Made by a program: the position numbers and the translations under genes
Assembly (NCBI GenBank): GCA_021846725.1
Contig: JAJZWK010000080.1
Location: 1 to 7,198, forward strand
Length of the DNA stretch: 7,198 nucleotides
From: Actinomycetes bacterium
Lineage (GTDB): Bacteria > Actinomycetota > Acidimicrobiia > Acidimicrobiales > JAMCPL01
Reading direction: 5' to 3'
Part shown: positions 1 through 6,207 of the stretch, piece by piece
Position numbering within the stretch: position 1 is the stretch's first letter
How the letters are laid out: every line of letters begins with the position of its first letter
Notes under the pieces: generated by a model
Told to the model about the DNA's origin: nothing
The model's input: the letters and a program-made list of their open reading frames with translations, nothing else
Database searches by the model: none

Positions 1-736
1 CAGGTGGAAGTTCTGAAATGGATACTCCGTATGACAATATTTCACGAAATAGATCCTGGTTTTGAGCAGGATACGATATATCAGGACCACCAGCCAGGAC
101 CGCTACCACGCCACCACAGCTATTCTCTGGTATGCCCTCGACGATAACCTCATCTATCGAACTATCGTGCATGAAAAAGCCATTACCATTAAAGCCGGAT
201 AAATGATCGCCTCGCCTACCGTCTGACATATACGATAAATCCTGGATTGCATCTATTGCTCCTCGATGAGCGGCCGCATCAATGCCGACAGCCAACCCTG
301 ATACGATAGTAATACCCACACGAGCAAGCATAAAACCAATATCATGTGCCAATCTGATGCCGTAAGGACTTGCAGCCCTGGTACCTACGATACACACTAT
401 CGGAGTATGATTGAGTACAGCCAAGTTACCTTTACAAAATATAACCGCGGGAGCATGGCTGTCGGAACGCAAACTACATGGATAAGAATCGGTATACAAC
501 GTCTCTATACCAATACCCGATCTATCACACATCTTGTGCAATCTATCAAGGGTATCTGGACCACACTTTCCCTTCCAACGCTGTGCATAAGTTGGCGGGT
601 ACTCCCCCCTATCTATCTTCTCCAATACAGATAATGGGTTGCTGCACCCATCAAGTATGCGCCGTAACCTCACCGGAGTCATTCCGGGTAAAGATGCAAG
701 CACACCAGCTGCTATAGACTGTTCGGGAATGCTCAT
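1..736 (-). CDS. dprA: DprA (Smf), DNA-processing/RecA-loading protein, 3' end outside the window
   Basis: DprA binds incoming single-stranded DNA in the cytoplasm during natural transformation, protects it and loads RecA; it is also widespread in bacteria not known to be competent. The minus strand reads open for 245 residues from ATG at 736 to the window edge. Visible are an N-terminal helical region (about 1-75), the Rossmann-fold motif IVGTRAAS (116-123), the family signature SGLAVGIDAAAHRGA (146-160), then GGVVAVLAGGPDISYP (208-223) and SELPP at the edge. The start is supported by GGGAG eight bases upstream (745-749) and by an ATGA overlap with the preceding mini-ORF, typical of translational coupling. 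Between the signature and the GGVVAVL strand there are about 40 extra residues (roughly 165-206), where most relatives have a short GG-containing turn. Family assignment is firm; the insertion's role is unknown. The C-terminal winged-helix part, if present, lies outside. Confidence 0.93.
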   Translation of the reverse strand, partial: MSIPEQSIAAGVLASLPGMTPVRLRRILDGCSNPLSVLEKIDRGEYPPTYAQRWKGKCGPDTLDRLHKMCDRSGIGIETLYTDSYPCSLRSDSHAPAVIFCKGNLAVLNHTPIVCIVGTRAASPYGIRLAHDIGFMLARVGITIVSGLAVGIDAAAHRGAIDAIQDLSYMSDGRRGDHLSGFNGNGFFMHDSSIDEVIVEGIPENSCGGVVAVLAGGPDISYPAQNQDLFREILSYGVSISELPP

Positions 737-828
737 CGTAACTGCTCCCGATTAGATCTATGAGCCGTGCTGTAGTGTTTATGAGCTCTGCTGTAATCTT
801 GTTGCAAGTGTTGTCCCGGAATGCTCAT
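733..828 (-). CDS. 31-codon mini-ORF bridging comM and dprA
   Basis: This is a possible small coupled ORF and has no recognised family. It begins at ATG 828, overlapping the comM stop as ATGA, and ends at TGA 733-735, overlapping the dprA ATG as ATGA. GGGAG lies eight bases before its start (837-841), inside the last comM codons. Its first residues MSIP equal the DprA N-terminus and its last residues NREQLR equal the ComM C-terminus, because a 28-bp sequence spanning the gene junction is present twice. Its middle holds a seven-residue imperfect repeat, YSRAHKH followed by YSTAHRS. It probably arose by duplication of an ancestral comM-dprA ATGA junction. It may serve only to pass ribosomes from comM to dprA rather than make a functional peptide. 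Confidence 0.45.
   Translation of the reverse strand: MSIPGQHLQQDYSRAHKHYSTAHRSNREQLR
757..800. repeat. 21-bp imperfect tandem repeat inside the mini-ORF
   Basis: The stretch from 757 and that from 778 (23 bp compared, 21-bp offset) agree at 18 positions, sharing TATGAG and TGCTGTA. Read on the minus strand in the mini-ORF frame they give YSRAHKH and YSTAHRS. The 21-bp period keeps the frame open. Confidence 0.7.
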
Positions 829-2357
829 CGTAACTGCTCCCGATTGAACATTGCTCTGGCTGCTCTTAATTGCAACGCTTCAGCTACATACTCCACCTTG
901 ATAGGCAGATCCTCCCCTGCCAAGTCAGCAATGGTCAGAGCTACTCTGCGCACATTATCCATCCCTCTAGCCGAGAGGACACCACTTCTTAATCTCCTCT
1001 CCATCAACGCCATTGCCTCAGGTGTAAGTGGAGCAAGTTGCTCAAGCGCCCAAGATGGAATGCGTGAGTTACAGACAACTCCCCTATCACGCGCAATCTC
1101 GCGTGCCATGCTTACCCGTAACGCGACAACCCTACTTGGCTCTCCCGGAGACATCGATAACAATTCATCCACCTGAGGCTTGGCAAGGGATATACTAAGG
1201 TCGAAGCGATCAAGTAACGGTCCTGACAGCCTTGCCAAATACCGTTCCCTCGCACTCTTTGAGCATCTGCAGCTACCCGGAGTCATCCCTTCTCCACAGG
1301 GACACGGATTCGTAGCCGCCACAAGTAAGAACCTCGCCGGCAATACTGCGGATACCATAGCCCTACTAATACGCACCAATCCATCTTCAAGTGGCTCACG
1401 CAATGAATCCAATACGACTCTGGAAAATTCACCCAATTCGTCTAGGAACAACACACCCAAATGGGCAAGTGAAATCTCTCCCGGTCGTAACCATGAGCTG
1501 CCTCCCCCTACAATCGACACGGAGGTGGCTGTATGATGAGGAGCCCTGAAGGCAGGACGGGAAGGTAGTACATCCCACTCTGGTGGCGATACTGACGCCG
1601 AATAAATACGAGCTACCTCCAACGACTCTTCATAGTTCAGTGGCGGCAATACGCCTGGTAATCTGCTTGCAAGCATCGTCTTTCCTGACCCTGGAGGCCC
1701 TACCATGAGCAAATGATGCCCTCCCGCTGCTGCTATCTCGACCGCTCGCCTCCCTACAGCCTGACCTCTGACATCTGCAAGGTCGGGGTAGTACATATCA
1801 CTTTCGCCACCCACTGACTCCAAGGTGCCAATAGGTTCTATCACTACCCATTCATTCTCACCTTTCAATGCTCCCACCAGTTGCTTTAACGAGGTTGCAC
1901 CATACACCTCCTTTGTCTTTATAACGGATGCCTCCCTCATACACGATGCTGGCACCACCGCTTTGGTCGCATCACATGAACTTACCAAAGAGATCACTCC
2001 GGGAAACTTACGCAGCGATCCATCGAGACCGAGTTCACCGAAAAAAGCGTACCCAGCTACCATGGCATGCTCGACCTGGCCGCTCGCTACCAACATACCT
2101 ATAGCAATTGGCAAGTCCAGCGCTGCACCTGCTTTTCGGACAGCGGAAGGAGCCAGATTTACCGTTACCCGGCTACTGCACCATTTGAAGCCGCTGGTGA
2201 GCAGTGCTGCCCTTACTCGATCACGTGACTCCCTGACGGCTGCATCAGGTAGACCAACGATATTGAATCCAGGAACACCACTAGAAATATGCACCTCGAC
2301 CAATACTGGACTCCCGTCCACTCCCAGCAGGATTGCTGAAGGGACATTCGCTATCAT
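825..2357 (-). CDS. comM: ComM (YifB family) MCM-like AAA+ ATPase / branch-migration helicase
   Basis: ComM is a hexameric AAA+ helicase shown in naturally transformable bacteria to extend recombination of incoming DNA by branch migration. The 510-residue product is full length for the family. The N-terminal ChlI/Lon-like domain (about 1-170) has GVPGFNIVGLPDAAVRESRDR (28-48). The ATPase core has Walker A GPPGSGKT (220-227), Walker B VLFLDE (302-307), a sensor asparagine in AATNPCPCG (N350), a cysteine pair plus CRC (C352, C354, C363, C365, a likely metal site), the arginine motif LLDRFD (381-386) and a C-terminal lid with LSARGMDNVRRVA (461-473). The ATG start is set by AAGGAGGT (2361-2368) just upstream. 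Downstream it overlaps the mini-ORF by ATGA, placing it in a unit with dprA. The usual upstream partners rnhB and yraN are not seen; a 439-bp gap and rnhA precede it. No inactivating change is visible. Confidence 0.96.
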   Translation of the reverse strand: MIANVPSAILLGVDGSPVLVEVHISSGVPGFNIVGLPDAAVRESRDRVRAALLTSGFKWCSSRVTVNLAPSAVRKAGAALDLPIAIGMLVASGQVEHAMVAGYAFFGELGLDGSLRKFPGVISLVSSCDATKAVVPASCMREASVIKTKEVYGATSLKQLVGALKGENEWVVIEPIGTLESVGGESDMYYPDLADVRGQAVGRRAVEIAAAGGHHLLMVGPPGSGKTMLASRLPGVLPPLNYEESLEVARIYSASVSPPEWDVLPSRPAFRAPHHTATSVSIVGGGSSWLRPGEISLAHLGVLFLDELGEFSRVVLDSLREPLEDGLVRISRAMVSAVLPARFLLVAATNPCPCGEGMTPGSCRCSKSARERYLARLSGPLLDRFDLSISLAKPQVDELLSMSPGEPSRVVALRVSMAREIARDRGVVCNSRIPSWALEQLAPLTPEAMALMERRLRSGVLSARGMDNVRRVALTIADLAGEDLPIKVEYVAEALQLRAARAMFNREQLR

Positions 2358-2402
2358 TTTACCTCCTTGTCTTGCTACTCAACAACATCTGTAAGGCTGG
2401 CC

Positions 2403-2408
2403 ACTATA
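2403..2408 (-). promoter_or_regulatory. Possible -10 element for comM-dprA
   Basis: On the minus strand the hexamer TATAGT stands about 45 bases upstream of the comM start, so transcription would begin some 38-40 bases before the ATG. No convincing -35 hexamer is seen 16-19 bases further upstream, so this is a weak call. Confidence 0.25.
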
Positions 2409-2435
2409 AGAAGGTCGCCATGCCGCTCTCCACAG

Positions 2436-2461
2436 CTGATCCTGTAGACTGATCCTGTAGA
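2436..2461. repeat. 13-bp exact tandem repeat
   Basis: The unit CTGATCCTGTAGA occurs twice head to tail, at 2436-2448 and 2449-2461, in the leader region of comM. It looks like a recent slippage duplication. Confidence 0.9.
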
Positions 2462-2523
2462 CAGCAGACAATCTAGCCAACAGATACACGTGCTGTACTT
2501 ACCAAGGAGGGCTCAAGTTCAAT

Positions 2524-2679
2524 ATGAGAATGTCACCATGCAACAACAAACTCATACATGCTCAAAGTACCAAAACCGGATATGGATATCTGGTATCCAC
2601 TAACCGTACTCTGGTATCCGGTAACGGTACATTATTAATACCACATAAGCGTGGAGCCACTCGACGCACGCTCATATAA
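2524..2679 (+). CDS. Doubtful 51-residue ORF in the comM-rnhA gap
   Basis: An open frame from ATG 2524 to TAA 2677-2679 would give 51 residues with no family I recognise. A strong AAGGAGG stands at 2504-2510, but the 13-base spacing to the ATG is longer than the usual 5-9 and no alternative start lies closer. The product starts MRMSPCNNK, holds GYGYLV and a seven-residue imperfect repeat (LVSTNRT, LVSGNGT) encoded by a 21-bp tandem repeat, and ends with a basic segment around HKRGATRRT. It has no signal peptide or membrane segment. The ORF may be chance: the minus strand of the same stretch is also open for 37 codons because the repeat length is a multiple of three. Confidence 0.22.
   Translation: MRMSPCNNKLIHAQSTKTGYGYLVSTNRTLVSGNGTLLIPHKRGATRRTLI
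2590..2631. repeat. 21-bp imperfect tandem repeat with GGTATCC cores
   Basis: Units 2590-2610 and 2611-2631 match at 17 of 21 positions, both starting CTGGTATCC and sharing TAAC and GTAC. A doubled GGATAT (2578-2589) lies immediately upstream and forms an inverted repeat with TATCC. The arrangement could be a pair of regulator sites or plain slippage. Confidence 0.75.
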
Positions 2680-2693
2680 TTAAACATACACAT

Positions 2694-2811
2694 GGGGTGT
2701 ATCGCTTAACTCATAAGCTAGCGAATCTAGCGAATATATTCTTGGGAAAAGAAGGACCTCATTAGGGTGAAGGACGTGTATTACTTAACTTAGAGGCTAG
2801 CGAATATCTTC
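2694..2811. repeat. Decayed tandem copy of the rnhA 3' end
   Basis: The segment 2694-2741 resembles 2773-2811, which contains the last rnhA codons, the TAG stop and the bases after it. Shared blocks include GTGTA, CTTAACT and GCTAGCGAAT. On the minus strand GAATATATTCGCTAG in the outer copy matches GAAGATATTCGCTAG at the real rnhA end in 14 of 15 positions. The outer copy has gained a second 9-bp CTAGCGAAT unit (2718-2726 and 2727-2735). The original unit was therefore about 70 bp. Confidence 0.7.
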
Positions 2812-3309
2812 CCCAGGTATCCAAACACCACGTTGTAGACGCGCAGCCTCATTTGCCATAGAATCGACCAACTCGTTCATACCGTTACCGGCATGCCCTT
2901 TCGTCCAAGAAAATTCCACCATAATTGGACCATCCAGCACCAATTCCAAAAGTGGTTCCCATAAGTCACGATTTGCCACTAAATGGCCCTTTGAATTTCT
3001 CCATTGCCGCTTTAGCCAACCCTCCCACCACTTGAAATTGAAACAATTCACCAAATAAGAAGAGTCGCTGACAACAATAGCCTTTGTATCGTACCTATCT
3101 TTATTCTTGGTCAGCCATTCCAATGCCTCTAGAGCTGCCGTCACCTCCATCCTCTGATTGGTAGTCGATCTTTCGGCACCACTTGCCGATGGACCACCCT
3201 GTATCGCCCATGCCCATCCGCCTGGACCTGGATTCCCGAGGCATGACCCATCTGTATATACTATCGTCGATGCTATCCTATCATTCACTGGCTGCAACAA
3301 CTCTGCCAT
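2797..3309 (-). CDS. rnhA: Ribonuclease HI
   Basis: RNase HI cuts the RNA strand of RNA-DNA hybrids, removing R-loops and primers in the cytoplasm. The 170-residue product is slightly longer than the roughly 155 residues of the E. coli enzyme, with a short N-terminal extension and a tail after 160. The four acidic catalytic residues are present: D20 in YTDGSCLGNPGPGGWA, E55 in NQRMEVTAALEAL, D82 in VVSDSSYLVN and D149 in NELVDSMAN, plus the loop histidine H139 in TKGHAGNGMNE. A tryptophan-rich basic segment, WWEGWLKRQW (94-103), matches the substrate-binding handle region. The ATG at 3309 is directly preceded by an in-frame TAA, so the gene cannot start earlier; the ribosome site is weak. It is divergent from aceE and its 3' end is partly duplicated downstream. 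It is separated from comM by 439 bp, so co-transcription is uncertain. Confidence 0.96.
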   Translation of the reverse strand: MAELLQPVNDRIASTIVYTDGSCLGNPGPGGWAWAIQGGPSASGAERSTTNQRMEVTAALEALEWLTKNKDRYDTKAIVVSDSSYLVNCFNFKWWEGWLKRQWRNSKGHLVANRDLWEPLLELVLDGPIMVEFSWTKGHAGNGMNELVDSMANEAARLQRGVWIPGEDIR

Positions 3310-3464
3310 TTATCGACAATCCCGCGTACGTATTCCCGTGAAAACTATTTTTCGACATCCTCCTACTACTGAAGCCGTAGGATATTGTTCGCTATTTATG
3401 TCATGCACTTGCAGCCATCCTTGCATCTAACGGTATTGTGGTCGACTAGCATTATACTATAATT
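3310..3464. promoter_or_regulatory. 155-bp divergent promoter region between rnhA and aceE
   Basis: This gap must carry the start signals for both divergent genes. Next to aceE an AT-rich block (3451-3463) reads as TATACT and TATAAT on the plus strand, and its left part reads TATAAT on the minus strand (3456 to 3451). That would give rnhA a leader of about 135 bases unless a closer promoter exists. An inverted repeat TCCTAC/GTAGGA (3361-3366 and 3377-3382) lies in the middle. No known operator or riboswitch is recognised. Confidence 0.5.
3436..3464 (+). promoter_or_regulatory. Promoter abutting the aceE start codon
   Basis: TTGTGG (3436-3441) and TATAAT (3458-3463) are 16 bp apart, and an overlapping TATACT sits at 3453-3458. 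Transcription from TATACT would begin at or next to the A of the aceE ATG (3465), giving a leaderless mRNA. No purine-rich ribosome site exists in the preceding 20 bases, which supports this. Confidence 0.55.
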
Positions 3465-6167
3465 ATGTTGTTTGACGGAATTTCACATCAACTCCCCGAC
3501 ATAGACCCTCAGGAAACTGAGGAGTGGTTGGACTCCTTTGATGCTGTTGTAGGCAGTGAAGGGCGAGGGCGTGCCCGATTCCTGCTCATGAAATTACTCG
3601 AACGCGCCAGGACAAAGCAGGTAGACTTCCCCGCAACCCTATCTACACCATATGTCAATACGATAGCTAAGGACCAAGAACCTTGGTTCCCAGGCGATGA
3701 ATACATGGAAAGGCGCATAAGGGCCTACGTACGATGGAATGCCGCCGTTATGGTAACACGAGCCAACACGCTCAACGAAGGTATAGGTGGCCATCTGTCT
3801 ACCTATGCAAGCTCAGCATCTCTATACGAAGTAGGATTCAACCATTTCTTCAGAGGGAAGTCCGATGGAGGTTTTGGAGACCAGGTTTTCTTCCAGGGAC
3901 ATGCGTCTCCGGGAATATATGCACGTGCATTCGTCGAAGGACGACTAAGTGAGGAGGAGATGGACAATTTCAGATCAGATACTGGGAAAAGAGGATTGCC
4001 AAGCTACCCGCATCCACGTCTCATGCCCGATTTCTGGGAATTCCCTACAGTATCTATGGGTCTCGGTCCAATGCTTGCCATCTACCAAGCTCACATAAAT
4101 CGCTATCTACTCAATCGCGAACTAGTAGATACATCAGGGGCAAGAGTGTGGGCATTTGTAGGGGATGGAGAGATGGACGAACCAGAGGCTCTGGCAGCAC
4201 TTGGCGTAGCAGGCAGGGAACATCTTAACAACCTGATTTTCGTAGTAAATTGCAACCTGCAAAGATTAGATGGACCAGTGCGCGGAAATGGCAAAATTAT
4301 CCAGGAACTTGAAGCAGTATTTCGAGGCTCGGGATGGAACGTCATAAAGGTAATATGGGGGTCAAAGTGGGATGATCTCTTGGCCAGAGATACCGACGGT
4401 GTCTTGCTTGACAAGATGAATACTACACCGGATGGGGAATTTCAAAAATATGCAACCGAATCTGGCGGATACATCAGAAAGCATTTCTTTGGGCCAGACC
4501 CACGACTTCAAAAAATGGTGGAACATCTCAGCGACGAGGACCTTCAGAACCTACCCAGGGGTGGACATGACTACAAAAAGCTATATGCTGCATACAAGCT
4601 AGCTACCGAGGAACGCGAGATGCCAACTGCTATACTCGCAAAAACAATCAAGGGTTGGACACTGGGACCGGAAATAGAAGCTCGAAATGCTACCCATCAG
4701 ATAAAAAAGATGACCCATGCTCAATTGGTTGCACTCAGGGACAGGCTAAATCTCCAAGAAGAGATACCCGACAGCATGTTGGAGGGCAAGCTACCGCCTT
4801 ACTACAGACCTCCTGAAGGCTCTGCTGCCTTCGAATACATGATGGCACGACGCAAGATAACGGCTGGCCCGATACCACAAAGGGTGGTTCGTCCTTGGAA
4901 AGTCGTTCATCCCAATGTATCTGCATTCGACGATCTCTTGACCGGATCCAATGGACAACCAGTCTCTACGACCATGGTATTTGCGAGGTTGTTGCGCAAT
5001 CTTGCCAGAGATCCTGAAATTGGCCACCTTCTGGTTCCCATAGTACCGGACGAAGCCAGAACCTTCGGGTTGGAGCCACTAATCTCCGAAATAAAGATAT
5101 ACGCCCCTGAAGGGCAACTCTATACCCCCGTGGATGCAAGCCTCCTCCTGTCATATGCTGAAGCAAAAGATGGTCAGATACTGGAGGAAGGAATTACTGA
5201 AGCAGGAGCAATGGCATCTTTTACCAGCTTGGCTACATCTTATGCAACCTGGGGACAACCAATGATACCTGTCATGCTATTTTACTCCATGTTTGGCTTT
5301 CAGCGAGCAGGAGATCTTACATGGCTAATGGGTGATATTCGTGCCCGAGGTATTTTGGCAGGATGCACTGCTGGACGTACCACATTACAAGGTGAAGGAC
5401 TCCAACATGACGATGGCCACTCTCCACTCTTGGCTTCCGTCAATCCAGCATGTCGTATTTACGATCCCGCATTCTCATACGAAATCGCTGCAATCATGAA
5501 ACACGCTATAGACTCGATCTTGGACCCAGATGCCGAGGATGCGTTTTTTTACCTGACTCTGTACAACGAGAACTATCCCATGGAGGCATTGCCAGAAGGT
5601 GCTACCAAAGAACTGATATTGGAGGGAGCAGTAAGGGGGATGTATCGTTACGCAAGCTGTGATGACCCGATAGCAACATTATTATTCTCAGGTGTGATGT
5701 ATCAAGAGGTCATGAGAGCAAAAAATATGCTCTCATCCCAATGGAACATTGACACCGATGTATTCTCGGTTACGTCATACTCCTCACTTAGACGAGAAGC
5801 GCTTGCTGTAGAAAGACACAACATGCTCCATCCTGAAGATAACCCACAAACTCCATATATCACTAACCTGCTCGCCAATGGTAAGGGGCCAATAGTAGCG
5901 GTAAGCGATTATATTCGATCAGTCCCTGACCAGATATCTAGGTGGATACCTGAAGGAAGAAAATTTATATCTCTTGGTACGGACGGCTTTGGCAGATCGG
6001 ACACAAGATCCGCATTACGAAATTATTTCGAGATAGATGCCGAACACATCATAGTGGCAGTACTGTACGCTCTAGCAACAAGTGGAAGTATACCTTTCAG
6101 CCAGGTATCTAGCGCAATAAAACAGTATAATATAGCCACTGAATCACAGCCACCCTGGGAGATCTGA
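3465..6167 (+). CDS. aceE: Pyruvate dehydrogenase E1 component, single-chain homodimeric type
   Basis: This enzyme decarboxylates pyruvate with thiamine diphosphate and passes the acetyl group to the lipoyl domain of the E2 component, feeding acetyl-CoA to the TCA cycle. The 900 residues match the usual length of about 890-930. The N-terminal region LPDIDPQETEEWLDSFDAV (10-28) is the conserved E2-contact part. QGHASPG (144-150) carries an active-site histidine. The cofactor motif GDGEMDEPE (233-241) ends in NCNLQRLDGPVRGN (262-275). H411 in ATHQIKKM corresponds to the mobile-loop histidine of the E. coli enzyme, E579 in EEGITEAGA is the cofactor-activating glutamate, and GLQHDDGHS (645-653) is intact. 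The C-terminal domain has GTDGFGRSDTR (838-848) and HIIVAVLYALA. The ATG is chosen because family similarity begins about ten residues in and a promoter abuts it. No frameshift or missing key residue is seen. An acyl-CoA ligase gene follows after 81 bp. Confidence 0.98.
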   Translation: MLFDGISHQLPDIDPQETEEWLDSFDAVVGSEGRGRARFLLMKLLERARTKQVDFPATLSTPYVNTIAKDQEPWFPGDEYMERRIRAYVRWNAAVMVTRANTLNEGIGGHLSTYASSASLYEVGFNHFFRGKSDGGFGDQVFFQGHASPGIYARAFVEGRLSEEEMDNFRSDTGKRGLPSYPHPRLMPDFWEFPTVSMGLGPMLAIYQAHINRYLLNRELVDTSGARVWAFVGDGEMDEPEALAALGVAGREHLNNLIFVVNCNLQRLDGPVRGNGKIIQELEAVFRGSGWNVIKVIWGSKWDDLLARDTDGVLLDKMNTTPDGEFQKYATESGGYIRKHFFGPDPRLQKMVEHLSDEDLQNLPRGGHDYKKLYAAYKLATEEREMPTAILAKTIKGWTLGPEIEARNATHQIKKMTHAQLVALRDRLNLQEEIPDSMLEGKLPPYYRPPEGSAAFEYMMARRKITAGPIPQRVVRPWKVVHPNVSAFDDLLTGSNGQPVSTTMVFARLLRNLARDPEIGHLLVPIVPDEARTFGLEPLISEIKIYAPEGQLYTPVDASLLLSYAEAKDGQILEEGITEAGAMASFTSLATSYATWGQPMIPVMLFYSMFGFQRAGDLTWLMGDIRARGILAGCTAGRTTLQGEGLQHDDGHSPLLASVNPACRIYDPAFSYEIAAIMKHAIDSILDPDAEDAFFYLTLYNENYPMEALPEGATKELILEGAVRGMYRYASCDDPIATLLFSGVMYQEVMRAKNMLSSQWNIDTDVFSVTSYSSLRREALAVERHNMLHPEDNPQTPYITNLLANGKGPIVAVSDYIRSVPDQISRWIPEGRKFISLGTDGFGRSDTRSALRNYFEIDAEHIIVAVLYALATSGSIPFSQVSSAIKQYNIATESQPPWEI

Positions 6168-6171
6168 TTAC

Positions 6172-6207
6172 AACTTGACTACAAGATATCTTGGGACTAA
6201 CTTGACT
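6172..6207. promoter_or_regulatory. Palindrome flanked by TTGACT direct repeats, possible promoter/operator
   Basis: AACTTGACT occurs at 6172-6180 and again at 6199-6207. Between them lies the perfect 12-bp palindrome CAAGATATCTTG (6182-6193). TTGACT (6175-6180), a 17-bp spacer and TAACTT (6198-6203) could form a promoter starting near 6210, with the palindrome in the spacer as a candidate operator. There is no T-run, so a terminator for aceE is unlikely. Confidence 0.35.

Larger units (their letters stand above)
726..845. repeat. Perfect 28-bp direct repeat at the comM/dprA junction
   Basis: Positions 726-753 and 818-845 are identical over 28 bp, with a 92-bp offset. Each copy carries, on the minus strand, the last comM codons with an internal GGGAG, the ATGA stop/start overlap and the first dprA codons. 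The segment between them (754-817) is only loosely similar to either gene end. This points to an older tandem duplication whose interior diverged while the coupling element stayed intact. Confidence 0.9.
2358..2796. other. 439-bp intergenic region between comM and rnhA
   Basis: There is no recognisable protein here and no trace of yraN or rnhB, which often precede comM. Nearest comM are its AAGGAGGT and a possible -10. The rest holds a 13-bp exact tandem repeat, a 21-bp imperfect tandem repeat, a decayed copy of the rnhA 3' end with a doubled 9-bp unit, the 10-bp palindrome GAATATATTC (2732-2741), and one doubtful 51-codon plus-strand ORF. No hairpin followed by a T-run was found after rnhA. 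Confidence 0.7.

Noticed and set aside
344..717. Two plus-strand open frames opposite dprA
   Set aside because: The minus strand reads as a continuous DprA with all family signatures; the plus frames resemble nothing.
760..2394. Plus-strand open frames at 760-1176, 1180-1536 and 1825-2394
   Set aside because: They lie antisense to comM, whose domains and motifs account for this DNA; their products are low-complexity Ser/Thr/Pro-rich and lack ribosome sites.
2562..2675. Minus-strand 37-codon frame in the comM-rnhA gap, possible yraN remnant
   Set aside because: No ribosome site and no YraN-like motifs; it is open mainly because the 21-bp repeat carries the same frame twice.
2436..2811. Repeats between comM and rnhA as a CRISPR array or insertion-sequence ends
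   Set aside because: Units differ in length and sequence, are directly adjacent without spacers, and there is no transposase or terminal inverted repeat.
3361..3382. TCCTAC/GTAGGA inverted repeat as a terminator or riboswitch
   Set aside because: Only a 6-bp stem with a 10-base loop, no T-run and no match to a known riboswitch core.
3509..5662. Short frames on either strand inside aceE
   Set aside because: All lie within a fully supported 900-residue E1 coding region and are shadows of it.
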